The notes beneath the pieces are model-generated. The model saw only the letters and a program-made list of their open reading frames with translations, was not told where the DNA came from and searched no databases. Positions 1 to 8,126 of a stretch of 64,000 bases of DNA are shown in pieces. A program made the position numbers and the translations under genes. The first letter of the stretch is position 1, and every line of letters starts with the position of its first letter. The stretch is from Streptomyces ochraceiscleroticus (GTDB lineage Bacteria > Actinomycetota > Actinomycetes > Streptomycetales > Streptomycetaceae): assembly GCF_000720485.1 (NCBI RefSeq), contig NZ_JOAX01000004.1, forward strand, positions 392,041 through 456,040, read 5' to 3'.

Positions 1-202
1 CGGCCCAGCCGGGGAACGCCTCCTGCGCGGCGGCGACGGCCGCTTCGGCCTCCGTCGCGGTGCCGCGGGCGATCTCGCCCAGGGCCGCGCCGTCGACCGG
101 CGAGACATCGGTGAAGGTGGCGGCGGAGGCGACGCGCGCGCCGCCGATCCAGTGCCGGGTGTCGACGGCGACGCCGGCGACGGTGATGCGGTGTGCGGTC
201 AT
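1..202 (-). CDS. Aldehyde dehydrogenase, N-terminal part (cut by window edge)
   Basis: The visible 67 residues begin MTAHRITVAGVAVDTRHWIGG and continue with a VSPVDGAALGEIARGTATEAEAAVAAA stretch, the usual opening of an NAD(P)-dependent aldehyde dehydrogenase (an extended strand, then the first helix of the Rossmann domain). The catalytic Cys and Glu lie outside the window, so substrate class cannot be judged. ATG is at 202. The gene is last in a leftward unit after the ferredoxin, ferredoxin reductase and decarboxylase-family genes, with a 41-base gap to the previous stop, so it probably oxidises an aldehyde made by the P450-centred pathway. The context role is inference. Confidence 0.8.
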   Translation of the reverse strand, partial: MTAHRITVAGVAVDTRHWIGGARVASAATFTDVSPVDGAALGEIARGTATEAEAAVAAAQEAFPGWA

Positions 203-243
203 GTCCGGTCTCCCAGAGGTCGGAGGAGGTCGAAGGGTGTCGG

Positions 244-1050
244 TCACTCGGCGGCGGAGGTGCCGGACTCCAGGAGGGTGCCGCCGTTCCAGACGACGCC
301 GACCTGGCGGTAGTACGCGGCGATCGGCTCGCGGATCTCCAGCCGGGCCAGCTCCTCGGTGGGCGCCTCGAACAGCTCCAGTTCGGCGTCGCCGCGCCAG
401 GCGGGGCCCGCCTCGAAGGACGCTGCACCGCTCTCGATCAGCTCGTCCAGGGCGAGGCCCTTGCCGGGCTCGATGGACGGCAGCCAGCGGTGGTGGGCCA
501 TCGGGTGGCCGTTGACGAAGCCGTTGCTCTCGGACTCCTCGCGCAGCGTCACGACGGCCTGCGCGAGGCGCCGGTCAGCGGCAGCGAGCGTGGCGCCGAA
601 GCGGGCGCCCGCTTCGATGCGCGGCGCCGGTCCGTAGGGGTGCGGGCGGGTCTGGTGGATCGAGCCGAGCTTCTTCGGGTAGCCCTGGTGCAGCCCGCGG
701 GCGATCGCGAAGTCCTTGTCGACCCAGATGTACACGCAGCGGGAGTACGTACGGCCCTTGTAGGAGCAGCGGACGACCGCGAAGGCTTCCTTGTACTGGG
801 CGCGTACGGGGTCGAGCAGTTCTTCCCCCGAGGCCGCGCAGGACTGCCAGTCGGCCCAGATGAGGGCGACGGCGCCGGGGTCCTCCTCGGCGAGTCCGAG
901 CGGTTCGGGCAGCAGCTCGCGGACGCGCGCGGGGTCGGTGCGGTACTCGACGGTGAGGAGGTCGCCGGAGTAGTGCCAGGGGGGCGTGGGGATGAGCGAG
1001 GCGTTACCGGTCGCCGTCTTGGGGTGGAAGTAACCGCGGACGCTGGCCAT
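244..1050 (-). CDS. Acetoacetate decarboxylase family protein
   Basis: 268 residues, about the normal length for the acetoacetate decarboxylase (ADC) fold. The motif GYPKKLGSI at about 124-131 carries the tandem Lys (K126/K127) that in ADC forms the Schiff base and lowers its pKa; a preceding WADWQS segment and a downstream FVNGHPMAHHRW segment also fit. Family members act as decarboxylases, but relatives catalyse aldol or dehydration chemistry on keto acids, so the reaction is open. It lies 15 bases after the ferredoxin reductase gene in the same leftward unit, which suggests it handles a keto-acid or Schiff-base intermediate of the oxygenase pathway. ATG at 1050 has GGAG upstream. Confidence 0.85.
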   Translation of the reverse strand: MASVRGYFHPKTATGNASLIPTPPWHYSGDLLTVEYRTDPARVRELLPEPLGLAEEDPGAVALIWADWQSCAASGEELLDPVRAQYKEAFAVVRCSYKGRTYSRCVYIWVDKDFAIARGLHQGYPKKLGSIHQTRPHPYGPAPRIEAGARFGATLAAADRRLAQAVVTLREESESNGFVNGHPMAHHRWLPSIEPGKGLALDELIESGAASFEAGPAWRGDAELELFEAPTEELARLEIREPIAAYYRQVGVVWNGGTLLESGTSAAE

Positions 1051-1065
1051 GGTGGTCGGACTCCT

Positions 1066-2295
1066 TCAGGCGTGCTGGGTGCTGGGGGCCGGCTGCTGGA
1101 GCAGTTCGGCGCGGTAACGGGCGGCGCCGGAGGCGGCGGCCGGGCCGCCGAGGGCGAGGACGCCGACCAGCCGGCCGTCGGCGTGATAGCCCATGACGGC
1201 GTCACCGGCGGGGCCGCCGTCCGGGTCGCCGGCCAGGACGCGGATGTCGTCCAGGCCGAGGGACGGGGCGCCGAAGGACTGCAGCCGGAAGTCGTGCTGG
1301 TCGCTCCAGAAGGTGGGGAACGGCGCGAAGGGGGCGGGGTCGGGATCGGCGCCGGCGAGGTGGGCGGCTAGGGTCCTGGCGGCGCGCTTGGCAGTGTCGC
1401 CGGGGATCGACCAGTGCTCGACGCGGCGCGGGACGCCGTCGTAGCGGGCGTTGGGGAAGCGGGCGACGTCCCCGACGGCGACCGCGTACGGCAGGCCGCC
1501 GGCCCGCAGCAGTGCGTCGGTGAGTACGCCGTCGGTCAGGTCCAGGCCGTTGCCGGCCAGCCATTCGGTGTTGGCCACCGAGCCGACCGCCTCGACCACG
1601 ACATCGGCGGGGAGCACCCTGCCATCGCCGAGCACGACACCGGTGACGTGCGCGTCGCCTTCGAAGGCGGTGACGCCGGTACCGAGCGCGAAGCGTACGC
1701 CGCGTTCCTCGTGGCGTCGGAGCAGCAGCCGGGCGGGCAGCTCGCCGAGGGGCCGCAGCATCGGCAGCGGTTCGGTGTCGACGACGGTGACCTCCGCGGC
1801 GCCGAGGCCGACGGCGGTGGCGGCGACCTCGCAGCCGATGAAGCCGGCGCCGACCACGACGACCCGGACGCCGGGCCGGGTCAGTGCGGCGCGCAGGCCC
1901 TGGGCGTCGGCGAGTGTGCGGACGGTGTGGCGGCCGGCGGCGGGGCCGGAGCAGCGCAACCGCCGGGGCCGCATGCCGGTGGCGATCACCAGGCCGTCGA
2001 AGGCCAGTCGCTCGCCGTCCGCCAGTTCCACGGTCCGCTCGGCGAGCCGGGCGGCGGTCACTCGGGTACCGAGGCGCCATTCCACGTCGGCGACGCTCGC
2101 GCGGGGGCGGAAAGCGAGGGAGTCGAAGGGCGCCTTGCCCGCGAGGACTTCCTTGGAGAGCGGCGGGCGGTTGTACGGCATGTGCGGCTCGTCGCCGATC
2201 AGGGTGATCGCGCCGGTGAAGCCGGCGGCGCGGAGCTGCTCGGCGGCGCGCAGGCCGGCCATGGAGGCGCCGGCCACCACGATGCGGGCGGCCAT
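1066..2295 (-). CDS. FAD/NAD(P)-dependent ferredoxin reductase
   Basis: 409 residues. The N-terminus has a dinucleotide-binding fold (IVVAGASMAGLRAAEQLR) followed by the RPPLSKEVLAGK segment typical of the putidaredoxin/rubredoxin reductase family. A second GxGxxG motif (VVVGAGFIGCEVAATA, about 147-162) would bind NAD(P)H, and VEAVGSVANTEWL plus AVGDVARF are the FAD-contacting signatures. It should pass electrons from NAD(P)H to the ferredoxin encoded 3 bases upstream, which then reduces the P450 encoded divergently. Together these make a class I bacterial P450 redox chain in the cytoplasm. Confidence 0.92.
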   Translation of the reverse strand: MAARIVVAGASMAGLRAAEQLRAAGFTGAITLIGDEPHMPYNRPPLSKEVLAGKAPFDSLAFRPRASVADVEWRLGTRVTAARLAERTVELADGERLAFDGLVIATGMRPRRLRCSGPAAGRHTVRTLADAQGLRAALTRPGVRVVVVGAGFIGCEVAATAVGLGAAEVTVVDTEPLPMLRPLGELPARLLLRRHEERGVRFALGTGVTAFEGDAHVTGVVLGDGRVLPADVVVEAVGSVANTEWLAGNGLDLTDGVLTDALLRAGGLPYAVAVGDVARFPNARYDGVPRRVEHWSIPGDTAKRAARTLAAHLAGADPDPAPFAPFPTFWSDQHDFRLQSFGAPSLGLDDIRVLAGDPDGGPAGDAVMGYHADGRLVGVLALGGPAAASGAARYRAELLQQPAPSTQHA

Positions 2296-2298
2296 CGC

Positions 2299-2487
2299 TC
2301 AGTCCTCGATCCGGATGGCTTGCAGCGGGCACACGTCGGCGGCTTCCTCGACGTCCTCGCGCAGCGCGTCGTCGGGGTCGCTGACGTAGCCGAGGTGCCC
2401 GTCCGCGTCGAGGTGGAAGACGTCGGGGGCTGCGAAGACGCACTGGCCGTGGTCCTGGCACTTGTTCATGTCGACGACGACCTTCAT
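2299..2487 (-). CDS. [3Fe-4S]-type ferredoxin
   Basis: 62 residues from the ATG at 2487, chosen because AGGAGG sits just upstream; a longer frame upstream has no homology-like content. The cluster ligands are C10-x2-H-x2-C16 and C53-P. The His replacing the second Cys of a 4Fe motif is the signature of the small 3Fe-4S (or His-ligated) ferredoxins that serve actinobacterial P450s. It is the first gene of the leftward unit and lies immediately beside its reductase. Confidence 0.93.
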   Translation of the reverse strand: MKVVVDMNKCQDHGQCVFAAPDVFHLDADGHLGYVSDPDDALREDVEEAADVCPLQAIRIED

Positions 2488-2519
2488 GGCCGGCCTCCTG
2501 GTGGTGGAACCCATAAGTC

Positions 2520-2640
2520 GTTTGGTGTCAAACAACATAGGAAGACCACGACTCCTGGTCAACACCTATCCGCATGGATAAATTTTTTCCGCCCGCCTCT
2601 TGCGGGGCCCTCCGCCGTTCCCTACCGTTTGGCGTCAAAT
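2520..2640. promoter_or_regulatory. Divergent control region with two TTTGGYGTCAAA palindromes
   Basis: Between the ferredoxin start and the glutamine-synthetase-like start lie GTTTGGTGTCAAAC (2520-2533) and GTTTGGCGTCAAAT (2627-2640). The core dodecamer TTTG-G-Y-GT-CAAA differs at one base between the copies, and the arms GTTTG/CAAAC are inverted. One copy faces each divergent unit and the DNA between is locally AT-rich (about 2560-2590). This looks like an operator pair for one dimeric regulator, which is not encoded in the window. Confidence 0.6.
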
Positions 2641-2713
2641 GACTGGCAGGGCCTCACTCAGCGCGGCCCCGGTCCTTCCCCGCCACCGTTCCCGCCCCTC
2701 CGAGGAGACACTG

Positions 2714-4069
2714 GTGAGCGCTCCCGATTTCCCCGAGATCCGACAGCACATGGATCGACTGGCCGCCGACGGCATCGACGTCATCCGCGTCGCGTATCCC
2801 GATCTCATCGGCACCGACCGCGCCCGCGACGTCCTGCTGGAACACCTGCCCTCGGCGTGCGACCACGGCCTCGCCTTCTGCCGGGCCGTCTACCACACCA
2901 GCCCGCAGGGCGACGTCGTCGAGGTCGCGGGCGGCCTGGACGCCGGCCTGCCCGACATCGCCGTCCGCCCGGACCTGAGCACGCTGGCCCCGCTCCCCTG
3001 GGAGCCGGGCGTCGCCTGGTGCCTCGGCGACGTCCTCGACCCCGCCACCGGCTCACCCGCCCCCGAATCCCCCCGCGACCTGCTCCGCCACGTGCTCGCC
3101 CAGTGCACCGAGGAGGGGCTGACCCCGGTGGTCGGCCCGGAGCTGGAGTACTTCCTGTGCGACCCGGACCCGGGCTCGCCCTCGGGCTGGAAGCGGTACG
3201 CCGAGGCCCCCGGCAATGTCTACACCGCGGGCCGCCGCGGCGACCCGGACGGCCATCTGCTGCGTACTTTGCGGCAGTTGCGCGACCTCGGCATCGGCGT
3301 CAGCATGGGCAACCACGAGTTCAGCCCGGGCCAGTTCGAGATCAATCTGACCCACTCCCCCGCACTCGACGCCGCCGACCGGGCCTTCCGCTTCAAGGCC
3401 GCCGTCAAGGAACTCGCCCGCACCGAAGGCCGGCTGGCCACCTTCATGGCCAAGCCCTTCAGCGACGAGGGCGGTTCGGGCTTCCACGTCCACGTCTCCT
3501 GCCGGGACGGCGAAGGCCGCAACACCTTCGACGACCCCGCCGCGCCGCACGGGCTCTCCGCCACGGCCCGGCACGCGATCGCCGGCGTCCTCGCCCACGC
3601 CCCCGCACTGACCGCACTGCTCAACCCCACGGTCAACTCCTACAAGCGGTTCGGGCCCGACACCCTCGCCCCCTGGCTGATCGACTGGGGCCTGGACAAC
3701 CGCAGCGCCATGGTCCGCATCCCGCCCGAGCGCGGCGCGGGCGCCCGCTTCGAGCTGCGGCTCGCGGACGCCAGTGCCAACCCGTACCTCCTGCTCGCGG
3801 GCACCCTCGCGGCCGCGCTGCTCGGCGTGCGGGCCTGCCAGGAGCCGCCCGCACCCCTGGAGGGCTACGGCTACGACACCACCAAGGCCGCGACCCTGCC
3901 GATGACACTGCCCGCGGCGCTCGACGCCTTCGAGGCCGACACCGCGCTCACCGCGGTCCTCGGCAAGGGTTTCGCCTCGGCCCTCCTCGCCTACAAGCGC
4001 GACGAGGTCGCCCGCTTCCAGCAGTACGTCACGGACTGGGAGTTCACCGAGTACGCGTACCACCTCTGA
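2714..4069 (+). CDS. Glutamine synthetase family ligase (gamma-glutamyl-amine synthetase type)
   Basis: 451 residues from the GTG at 2714, which has GAGGAGA about 8 bases upstream; an in-frame extension to 2600 lacks a ribosome site. GS landmarks are present: LTPVVGPELEYFL, the NHEFSPGQFEIN metal/glutamate segment, GSGFHVHVSC, NSYKRF and the RIPPERGAGARFELR adenylation-region arginines. The protein is close to the PuuA/GlnA-like group that joins glutamate to amines other than ammonia. Next to a P450, ferredoxin, reductase and aldehyde dehydrogenase it resembles the mycobacterial piperidine/morpholine clusters, where a GS-like gene accompanies the P450. The amine substrate is inference. Confidence 0.85.
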   Translation: MSAPDFPEIRQHMDRLAADGIDVIRVAYPDLIGTDRARDVLLEHLPSACDHGLAFCRAVYHTSPQGDVVEVAGGLDAGLPDIAVRPDLSTLAPLPWEPGVAWCLGDVLDPATGSPAPESPRDLLRHVLAQCTEEGLTPVVGPELEYFLCDPDPGSPSGWKRYAEAPGNVYTAGRRGDPDGHLLRTLRQLRDLGIGVSMGNHEFSPGQFEINLTHSPALDAADRAFRFKAAVKELARTEGRLATFMAKPFSDEGGSGFHVHVSCRDGEGRNTFDDPAAPHGLSATARHAIAGVLAHAPALTALLNPTVNSYKRFGPDTLAPWLIDWGLDNRSAMVRIPPERGAGARFELRLADASANPYLLLAGTLAAALLGVRACQEPPAPLEGYGYDTTKAATLPMTLPAALDAFEADTALTAVLGKGFASALLAYKRDEVARFQQYVTDWEFTEYAYHL

Positions 4070-4104
4070 CCCACGCGCCCATCCGCACCCGCAAGGAGCC
4101 ACTG

Positions 4105-5385
4105 ATGACCAGCACCCTGCCCGACGTCCACGAGCCGCTCCCCCTGGACGAGGTGAACCTCGCCGACCTGGACAACTTCACCGACGGCGTCACCCCGTGG
4201 CGGATGTTCCACACCCTGCGCCACCAGGACCCGGTCCACTGGCAGCCGGAGGAGGTGCCCAACTCCGGCTTCTGGTCGGTCACCCGGCACGCGGACATCG
4301 CGCGCGTCGACCGGGACGCGGAGACCTTCACCTCCACCAAGTTCGTCAACCTCGAAGAGGTCGACGAGGACCAGATCAAGAAGCGCGCCTCGATCCTGGA
4401 GCTGGACGGCGTGCGCCACCGTGCCATGCGCAGCCTGCTGCAGCGCCAGTTCGGCGCGAGCGTCATCAACCAGTACGCGGACTTCCTGCGCGGCCTGACC
4501 GCGAAGACGCTGGACGCCGCGCTCACCAAGGGCAGCTTCGACTTCGTGCGCGAGGTCTCCGCCGACTTCCCCATCAACGTCCTCGCCCGGCTGCTGGACG
4601 TGCCGCCGGAGGACAACCAGCAGCTCATCGACTGGGGCAACCGCATCATCGGCCACACCGACCCCGACTACGCCGATGTGCTGCTGGAGAGCGAGGAGAG
4701 CGAGCGGTACCGCGACCTGCCGTTCCGCTCCCCCGCCTCCCTGGAGGTCTTCGAGTACGGACGCGAGCTGGCCCGGCAGCGGCGCGGCGGCGACGGCACC
4801 GACCTGATCTCCCGGCTGGTCAACCAGACCCCGCGCGACGGCGTCCCGCTCTCCGCCCAGGACTTCGACAACTACTTCCTGCTGCTCGTCGTCGCCGGCA
4901 ACGAGACCACCCGGCACTCCATCACGCACGCCATGCTCGCGCTGATCAACAACCCCGACCAGCTCGACCGGCTACGCAAGGACCCCTCGCTCATCCCCAC
5001 GGCGGTCGAGGAGTTCCTGCGCTGGGCCTCGCCCGTGTACCACTTCCGCCGCACCGCCACCCGCGACGTCGAGCTCGGCGGCAAGCGCGTCAAGGAAGGC
5101 GACAAGGTCGTCATGTGGTACGCCTCCGGCAACCGCGACGAGCAGGTCTTCGGCAACCCCTACGACTTCGACGTGGCCCGCGAGAACAACGACCACCTCA
5201 CCTTCGGCAAGGGCAGCCCGCACCTGTGCCTGGGCAACCTCCTCGCCCGTACCGAGATGCGCATCATGTTCGAGGAGCTGATCCCGCGGATCGCCGACAT
5301 CCGCGTCACCGGCGAAGTCCCCCGTGTCCGCTCGAACTTCGTCAACGGCATCAAGAAGCTGCCGGTCGAGGTCACTCTCGCCTGA
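4105..5385 (+). CDS. Cytochrome P450 monooxygenase
   Basis: 426 residues, ATG at 4105 after GCAAGGAGCC. Clear P450 landmarks: I-helix AGNETTR (264-270) with E267-T268 for proton delivery, K-helix ExxR (E303-F-L-R306), and the haem loop FGKGSPHLCLG with Cys375 as the axial thiolate. The overall style (acidic N-terminus, AGNETTRHSI) is like the actinobacterial CYP124/125/142/268-type group, but family assignment needs alignment. It starts 35 bases after the GS-like gene and should be reduced by the divergent ferredoxin pair. Its last 14 bases overlap tail-to-tail with the cytochrome b561 gene. Confidence 0.95.
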   Translation: MTSTLPDVHEPLPLDEVNLADLDNFTDGVTPWRMFHTLRHQDPVHWQPEEVPNSGFWSVTRHADIARVDRDAETFTSTKFVNLEEVDEDQIKKRASILELDGVRHRAMRSLLQRQFGASVINQYADFLRGLTAKTLDAALTKGSFDFVREVSADFPINVLARLLDVPPEDNQQLIDWGNRIIGHTDPDYADVLLESEESERYRDLPFRSPASLEVFEYGRELARQRRGGDGTDLISRLVNQTPRDGVPLSAQDFDNYFLLLVVAGNETTRHSITHAMLALINNPDQLDRLRKDPSLIPTAVEEFLRWASPVYHFRRTATRDVELGGKRVKEGDKVVMWYASGNRDEQVFGNPYDFDVARENNDHLTFGKGSPHLCLGNLLARTEMRIMFEELIPRIADIRVTGEVPRVRSNFVNGIKKLPVEVTLA

Positions 5386-5905
5386 ACGTCATACGGCCGA
5401 GGAGCCGGTCACGCAGGACGAGGGTGTGGAACAGCACCGCGCACGCGTGCGTCAGGAAGGCCGCGAAGAGCAGGTACGCCAGTACCGTGTGCGTCTGCCG
5501 CAGCACCGCGTAGAGGGCCGGGTCGGACGGCAGGAGGCCCGGGAGGCGCAGCGGCCCGTACAGCACGATGGGGTATCCGGCCGCCGACAGCATGCCCCAG
5601 CCGATCAGCGGCAGCGTGAACATCAGGGCGTAGAGCAGGTACTCCGATCCCTTCGCCGCCGCGCGTTCCCACCGGCCCATGGCCGGTGGGAGGGCCGGCG
5701 GCCGGTGCCGGAGCCGGTTCACGAACCGCACCACCGTGAAGACGAGGATCAGCATCCCGAGCGGCCGGTGGACGTCCTGCAGCGCGTCGTAGGCGGTCGG
5801 GGAGGCCACCATGGCGGCGCCGATGAACAGCATGGCGACGACCATGACCGCCATTCCCCAGTGCAGCAGACGGGCGAGGACGCCGAACTTCTCCGTTCCG
5901 CTCAT
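5372..5905 (-). CDS. Cytochrome b561 family membrane protein
   Basis: 177 residues from the ATG at 5905, which overlaps the preceding peroxidase stop (ATGA). Four membrane segments are visible (about 10-30, 43-60, 85-108, 138-160). Histidines near their ends (RLLHWGMA, DVHRPLG, QTHTVLAYLL, LTHACAVLFH) fit the two b-haems of the bacterial YodB/CybB type. These proteins move electrons from the quinone pool. Being third in a lipoprotein/peroxidase/b561 unit, it probably feeds electrons to the exported peroxidase. A longer frame reaches 6142 but only reads into the upstream gene. Confidence 0.88.
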   Translation of the reverse strand: MSGTEKFGVLARLLHWGMAVMVVAMLFIGAAMVASPTAYDALQDVHRPLGMLILVFTVVRFVNRLRHRPPALPPAMGRWERAAAKGSEYLLYALMFTLPLIGWGMLSAAGYPIVLYGPLRLPGLLPSDPALYAVLRQTHTVLAYLLFAAFLTHACAVLFHTLVLRDRLLGRMTFRRE

Positions 5906-7017
5906 CGCCGCTCCTTCGTGACGTCGACCGGGCTCGGTGTCTTCGGCTCGCCCGCTCTGCGGGTGAACGACTGGGAGTACACCGCCGAACGGGCGCTGAG
6001 CAGCGGGTCGTCCGACGCCGCTATCCCGTCCGGGAGGATCAGCGGGTCGAAGTTGACGTCCCGGGCGTTGCCGGCCGCCTCGGTCTGTACGGAGTCGATC
6101 GTCAGCGTTCCGGCGTCGATCGTGCGGCGGTCGCCGGGCCACGGCAGGGTGGCGTCGTCCGTGGGGTCACCGGGCCTGCCGACCGTCAGTACCAACCGCC
6201 AACGCAGGGGTTCCCGCGCGACCTTGGCGATCAGCGCGTCGAAGAGGTGGTCGCGGCCCGGCGGTGCGGTGGTACTGCCGGCGCCGACCGGCCCGGCCGG
6301 CTTCAGCGACCAGCGCACGGGGACGGTGTCGCCCGCTTCATTGGTGCAGCGGAAGGCGTTCAGGGCGTTGTAGGTGCTGTCGTGGAAGCCGGAGGTGGGC
6401 GGGTGCCGCTTGACGACGGCCATCGCCTTGGCCGTTTCGGGGTATTCGGCGAGAAAGGCGGCCATCTTCTCCGGGTCCGGCTTGCCCGTTGCCGGGAGGG
6501 GTCTGGCCGCGAGCATCCGCGCATAGAAGCCCTGCGGAGTGCGGTCCAGGAAGACCGGAAGGTTGATCATCGCGGTGCGCCACTGCTCGCCGTCCGGCAG
6601 GTGGAAGAGCAGTCCGAGCCCCCGGACGGTGGGGGCGGTGTCGGGCGCGTCCGGCAGCCCGCCCGACAGGGAGAACCGGCCGGTCACGGGGGTGCGCCCG
6701 GGCGCGAAGACGGTGGCCCTGGATACCTCGGTACCCGCTCCGTCGGCGGTGAAGTACCCGGCGGCGCTCACGCCCTTCGCGTGGTTGCGCCGGAACCCGG
6801 CGTGCTTCCCGTAGACCTGCTCGAAGCGGTCCGCGAACCGGGCCGGTGTCAGCCGGTCGGCGGGGAACCGGCCGCCGGCGTAGGCGAGTCCGCCGATGCC
6901 CGCCGTGCCGGCGCCGCCGATCGCCGCGAGCCCGAGCAGGGCGCTCCGGCGGCTCCATTCCTTGCGGGGCGGGTCCGCTGAATCGCCGGGTGGGGCCGCT
7001 GCAGTTTCGTCAGTCAT
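5902..7017 (-). CDS. Tat-exported catalase-family peroxidase (SrpA-like)
   Basis: 371 residues. The N-terminus has a twin-arginine export signal (WSRRSALLGLAA) and then a catalase core: RNHAKGVSAAGYF contains the distal His, TVRGLGLLFHLPDG matches the substrate-channel region, and the C-terminal RSAVYSQSF supplies the proximal haem Tyr in the R-x-x-x-Y arrangement. At this length it belongs to the small catalase-related peroxidases (SrpA/YdlA-like), which usually lack strong catalase activity and oxidise organic donors with H2O2. It sits 15 bases after the lipoprotein gene and overlaps cytochrome b561 by 4 bases. Confidence 0.88.
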   Translation of the reverse strand: MTDETAAAPPGDSADPPRKEWSRRSALLGLAAIGGAGTAGIGGLAYAGGRFPADRLTPARFADRFEQVYGKHAGFRRNHAKGVSAAGYFTADGAGTEVSRATVFAPGRTPVTGRFSLSGGLPDAPDTAPTVRGLGLLFHLPDGEQWRTAMINLPVFLDRTPQGFYARMLAARPLPATGKPDPEKMAAFLAEYPETAKAMAVVKRHPPTSGFHDSTYNALNAFRCTNEAGDTVPVRWSLKPAGPVGAGSTTAPPGRDHLFDALIAKVAREPLRWRLVLTVGRPGDPTDDATLPWPGDRRTIDAGTLTIDSVQTEAAGNARDVNFDPLILPDGIAASDDPLLSARSAVYSQSFTRRAGEPKTPSPVDVTKERR

Positions 7018-7032
7018 GTCCGCTCCCCGCCG

Positions 7033-7587
7033 TCAGTTGCCGGAGGCCGGGGTGATCACCACGGCGTGCCACACTCCCTTGACGCCGTCACCGGCGGTCT
7101 TGCCGGGGGCCGTGTCCTTGGCGAAGCGGTACAGCGCGTGGCCGTCGTACGTGGCCTGAGTGGCGCCGTCGGGCCGCTGCAGCGTGCCCGTGTCCTCGGG
7201 GAGACCGGCACCGCCCTGCGGGGTCCCGGTCACCGGCGGCCACAGCGTGGCGCACTTCCCGGTACAGGCCGAGGACTTCGCGGTGTCCTTGTCGAAGGTG
7301 TACAGCGTGTGGCCGCGGCCATCGGTCAGCACCTTGCCCAGCTCGGTCGTCCGGGTGGCCAGCCGGGCGTCCTGCTTCCCGCCCTCGGACGGGGCCGTCG
7401 CCGAGGGCTTGGCCGAGGAGCCCTTCTTCGCCGCGTCGTCCCCCGCTTCCCCGCCGCCGCACGCGGCCAGCAGCAGTGCGGCGCCGACGCCCACCGCCAG
7501 GCCGAGCCCGGCCCGCGCGACTCCCCGGCGACTGCCTGTCCGCCGGCTCCCCTGCTCGCCCATCGCCTCGCCCATCGTCTCGCCCAT
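7033..7587 (-). CDS. Lipoprotein with two Y-x-[FYW]-x-x-D repeat motifs (COG4315 type)
   Basis: 184 residues from the ATG at 7587 (GGAG upstream; further in-frame ATGs at 7575 and 7563). The signal peptide ends in a lipobox, LLLAAC-GGG, so the mature protein should be anchored to the outer face of the membrane. After an Ala/Ser/Lys linker come two related halves with LYTFDKD and LYRFAKD, each next to a CATLWPPV or GVWHAVV segment. This is the secreted-repeat family of unknown function often found beside respiratory or oxidative-stress genes. First gene of the unit with the peroxidase and b561. Confidence 0.85.
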   Translation of the reverse strand: MGETMGEAMGEQGSRRTGSRRGVARAGLGLAVGVGAALLLAACGGGEAGDDAAKKGSSAKPSATAPSEGGKQDARLATRTTELGKVLTDGRGHTLYTFDKDTAKSSACTGKCATLWPPVTGTPQGGAGLPEDTGTLQRPDGATQATYDGHALYRFAKDTAPGKTAGDGVKGVWHAVVITPASGN

Positions 7588-7727
7588 TGACGTACTCCGT
7601 CCGTGTTGCGCCGTGTCCTGTCGTGTCGTGCTGGTGCGCGCGACGACGGGGGATACGGGGCGCGGGCGGCGAGTGTTTTCCGCAGGACGGGTGAGCCACG
7701 TCACGACGGCCGGGGCGGCCGGGGCGG

Positions 7728-8126
7728 CTACCGTCCGGGCAGCGGCGGCCAGGTGGGGCGGTGCTCGGCGGGGAGGGAGGCGAGGGCCTGACTGACGGTG
7801 GCGTGCTGCGGGAAGAGCTTGTCGCTGCCGGTATGACGCAGCAGGTCGGAGAGGCGGCGGCCGGCGCACGCGAGCAGCAGGGCGCCCTCCCGGCGACGCA
7901 GAAGCCAGTGCAGGGCGAGCAGGCAGTTCAGGCCACGGGAGTCGCAAAAGGTGAGCGCGGCCACGTCCAGGACGAGATAGCGGTATCCGTCGGCGAGGAC
8001 GACGCCGGTGGAGGAGAGGAACGCCTCCTCCGAGGCATGGTCGAGCTCGCCGCGGACGCGCAGCACGGCGCAGGCGTCGCACTGCGTGAGAACGCTGACG
8101 GCCAGCCGCCCGGTGCCCGTGGACAT
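7728..8126 (-). CDS. STAS-domain anti-anti-sigma factor
   Basis: 132 residues from the ATG at 8126, which has GGAGGA closely upstream; an in-frame ATG at 8156 is possible. A single STAS domain is recognisable: LRVRGELDHASEE, LVLDVAALTFCDSRGLN and a C-terminal helix. The Ser in CDSRGL is at the position phosphorylated in SpoIIAA/RsbV proteins, which release a sigma factor by binding its anti-sigma kinase. No kinase or sigma gene is adjacent, so its partner is unknown. Such orphan STAS genes are abundant in Streptomyces. Confidence 0.88.
   Translation of the reverse strand: MSTGTGRLAVSVLTQCDACAVLRVRGELDHASEEAFLSSTGVVLADGYRYLVLDVAALTFCDSRGLNCLLALHWLLRRREGALLLACAGRRLSDLLRHTGSDKLFPQHATVSQALASLPAEHRPTWPPLPGR

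Noticed and set aside
1414..4104. Very long plus-strand frame running ahead of the P450 gene
   Set aside because: Only the last 426 residues (from ATG 4105) are the P450; the rest is the reverse shadow of the ferredoxin reductase and a shifted frame of the GS-like gene.
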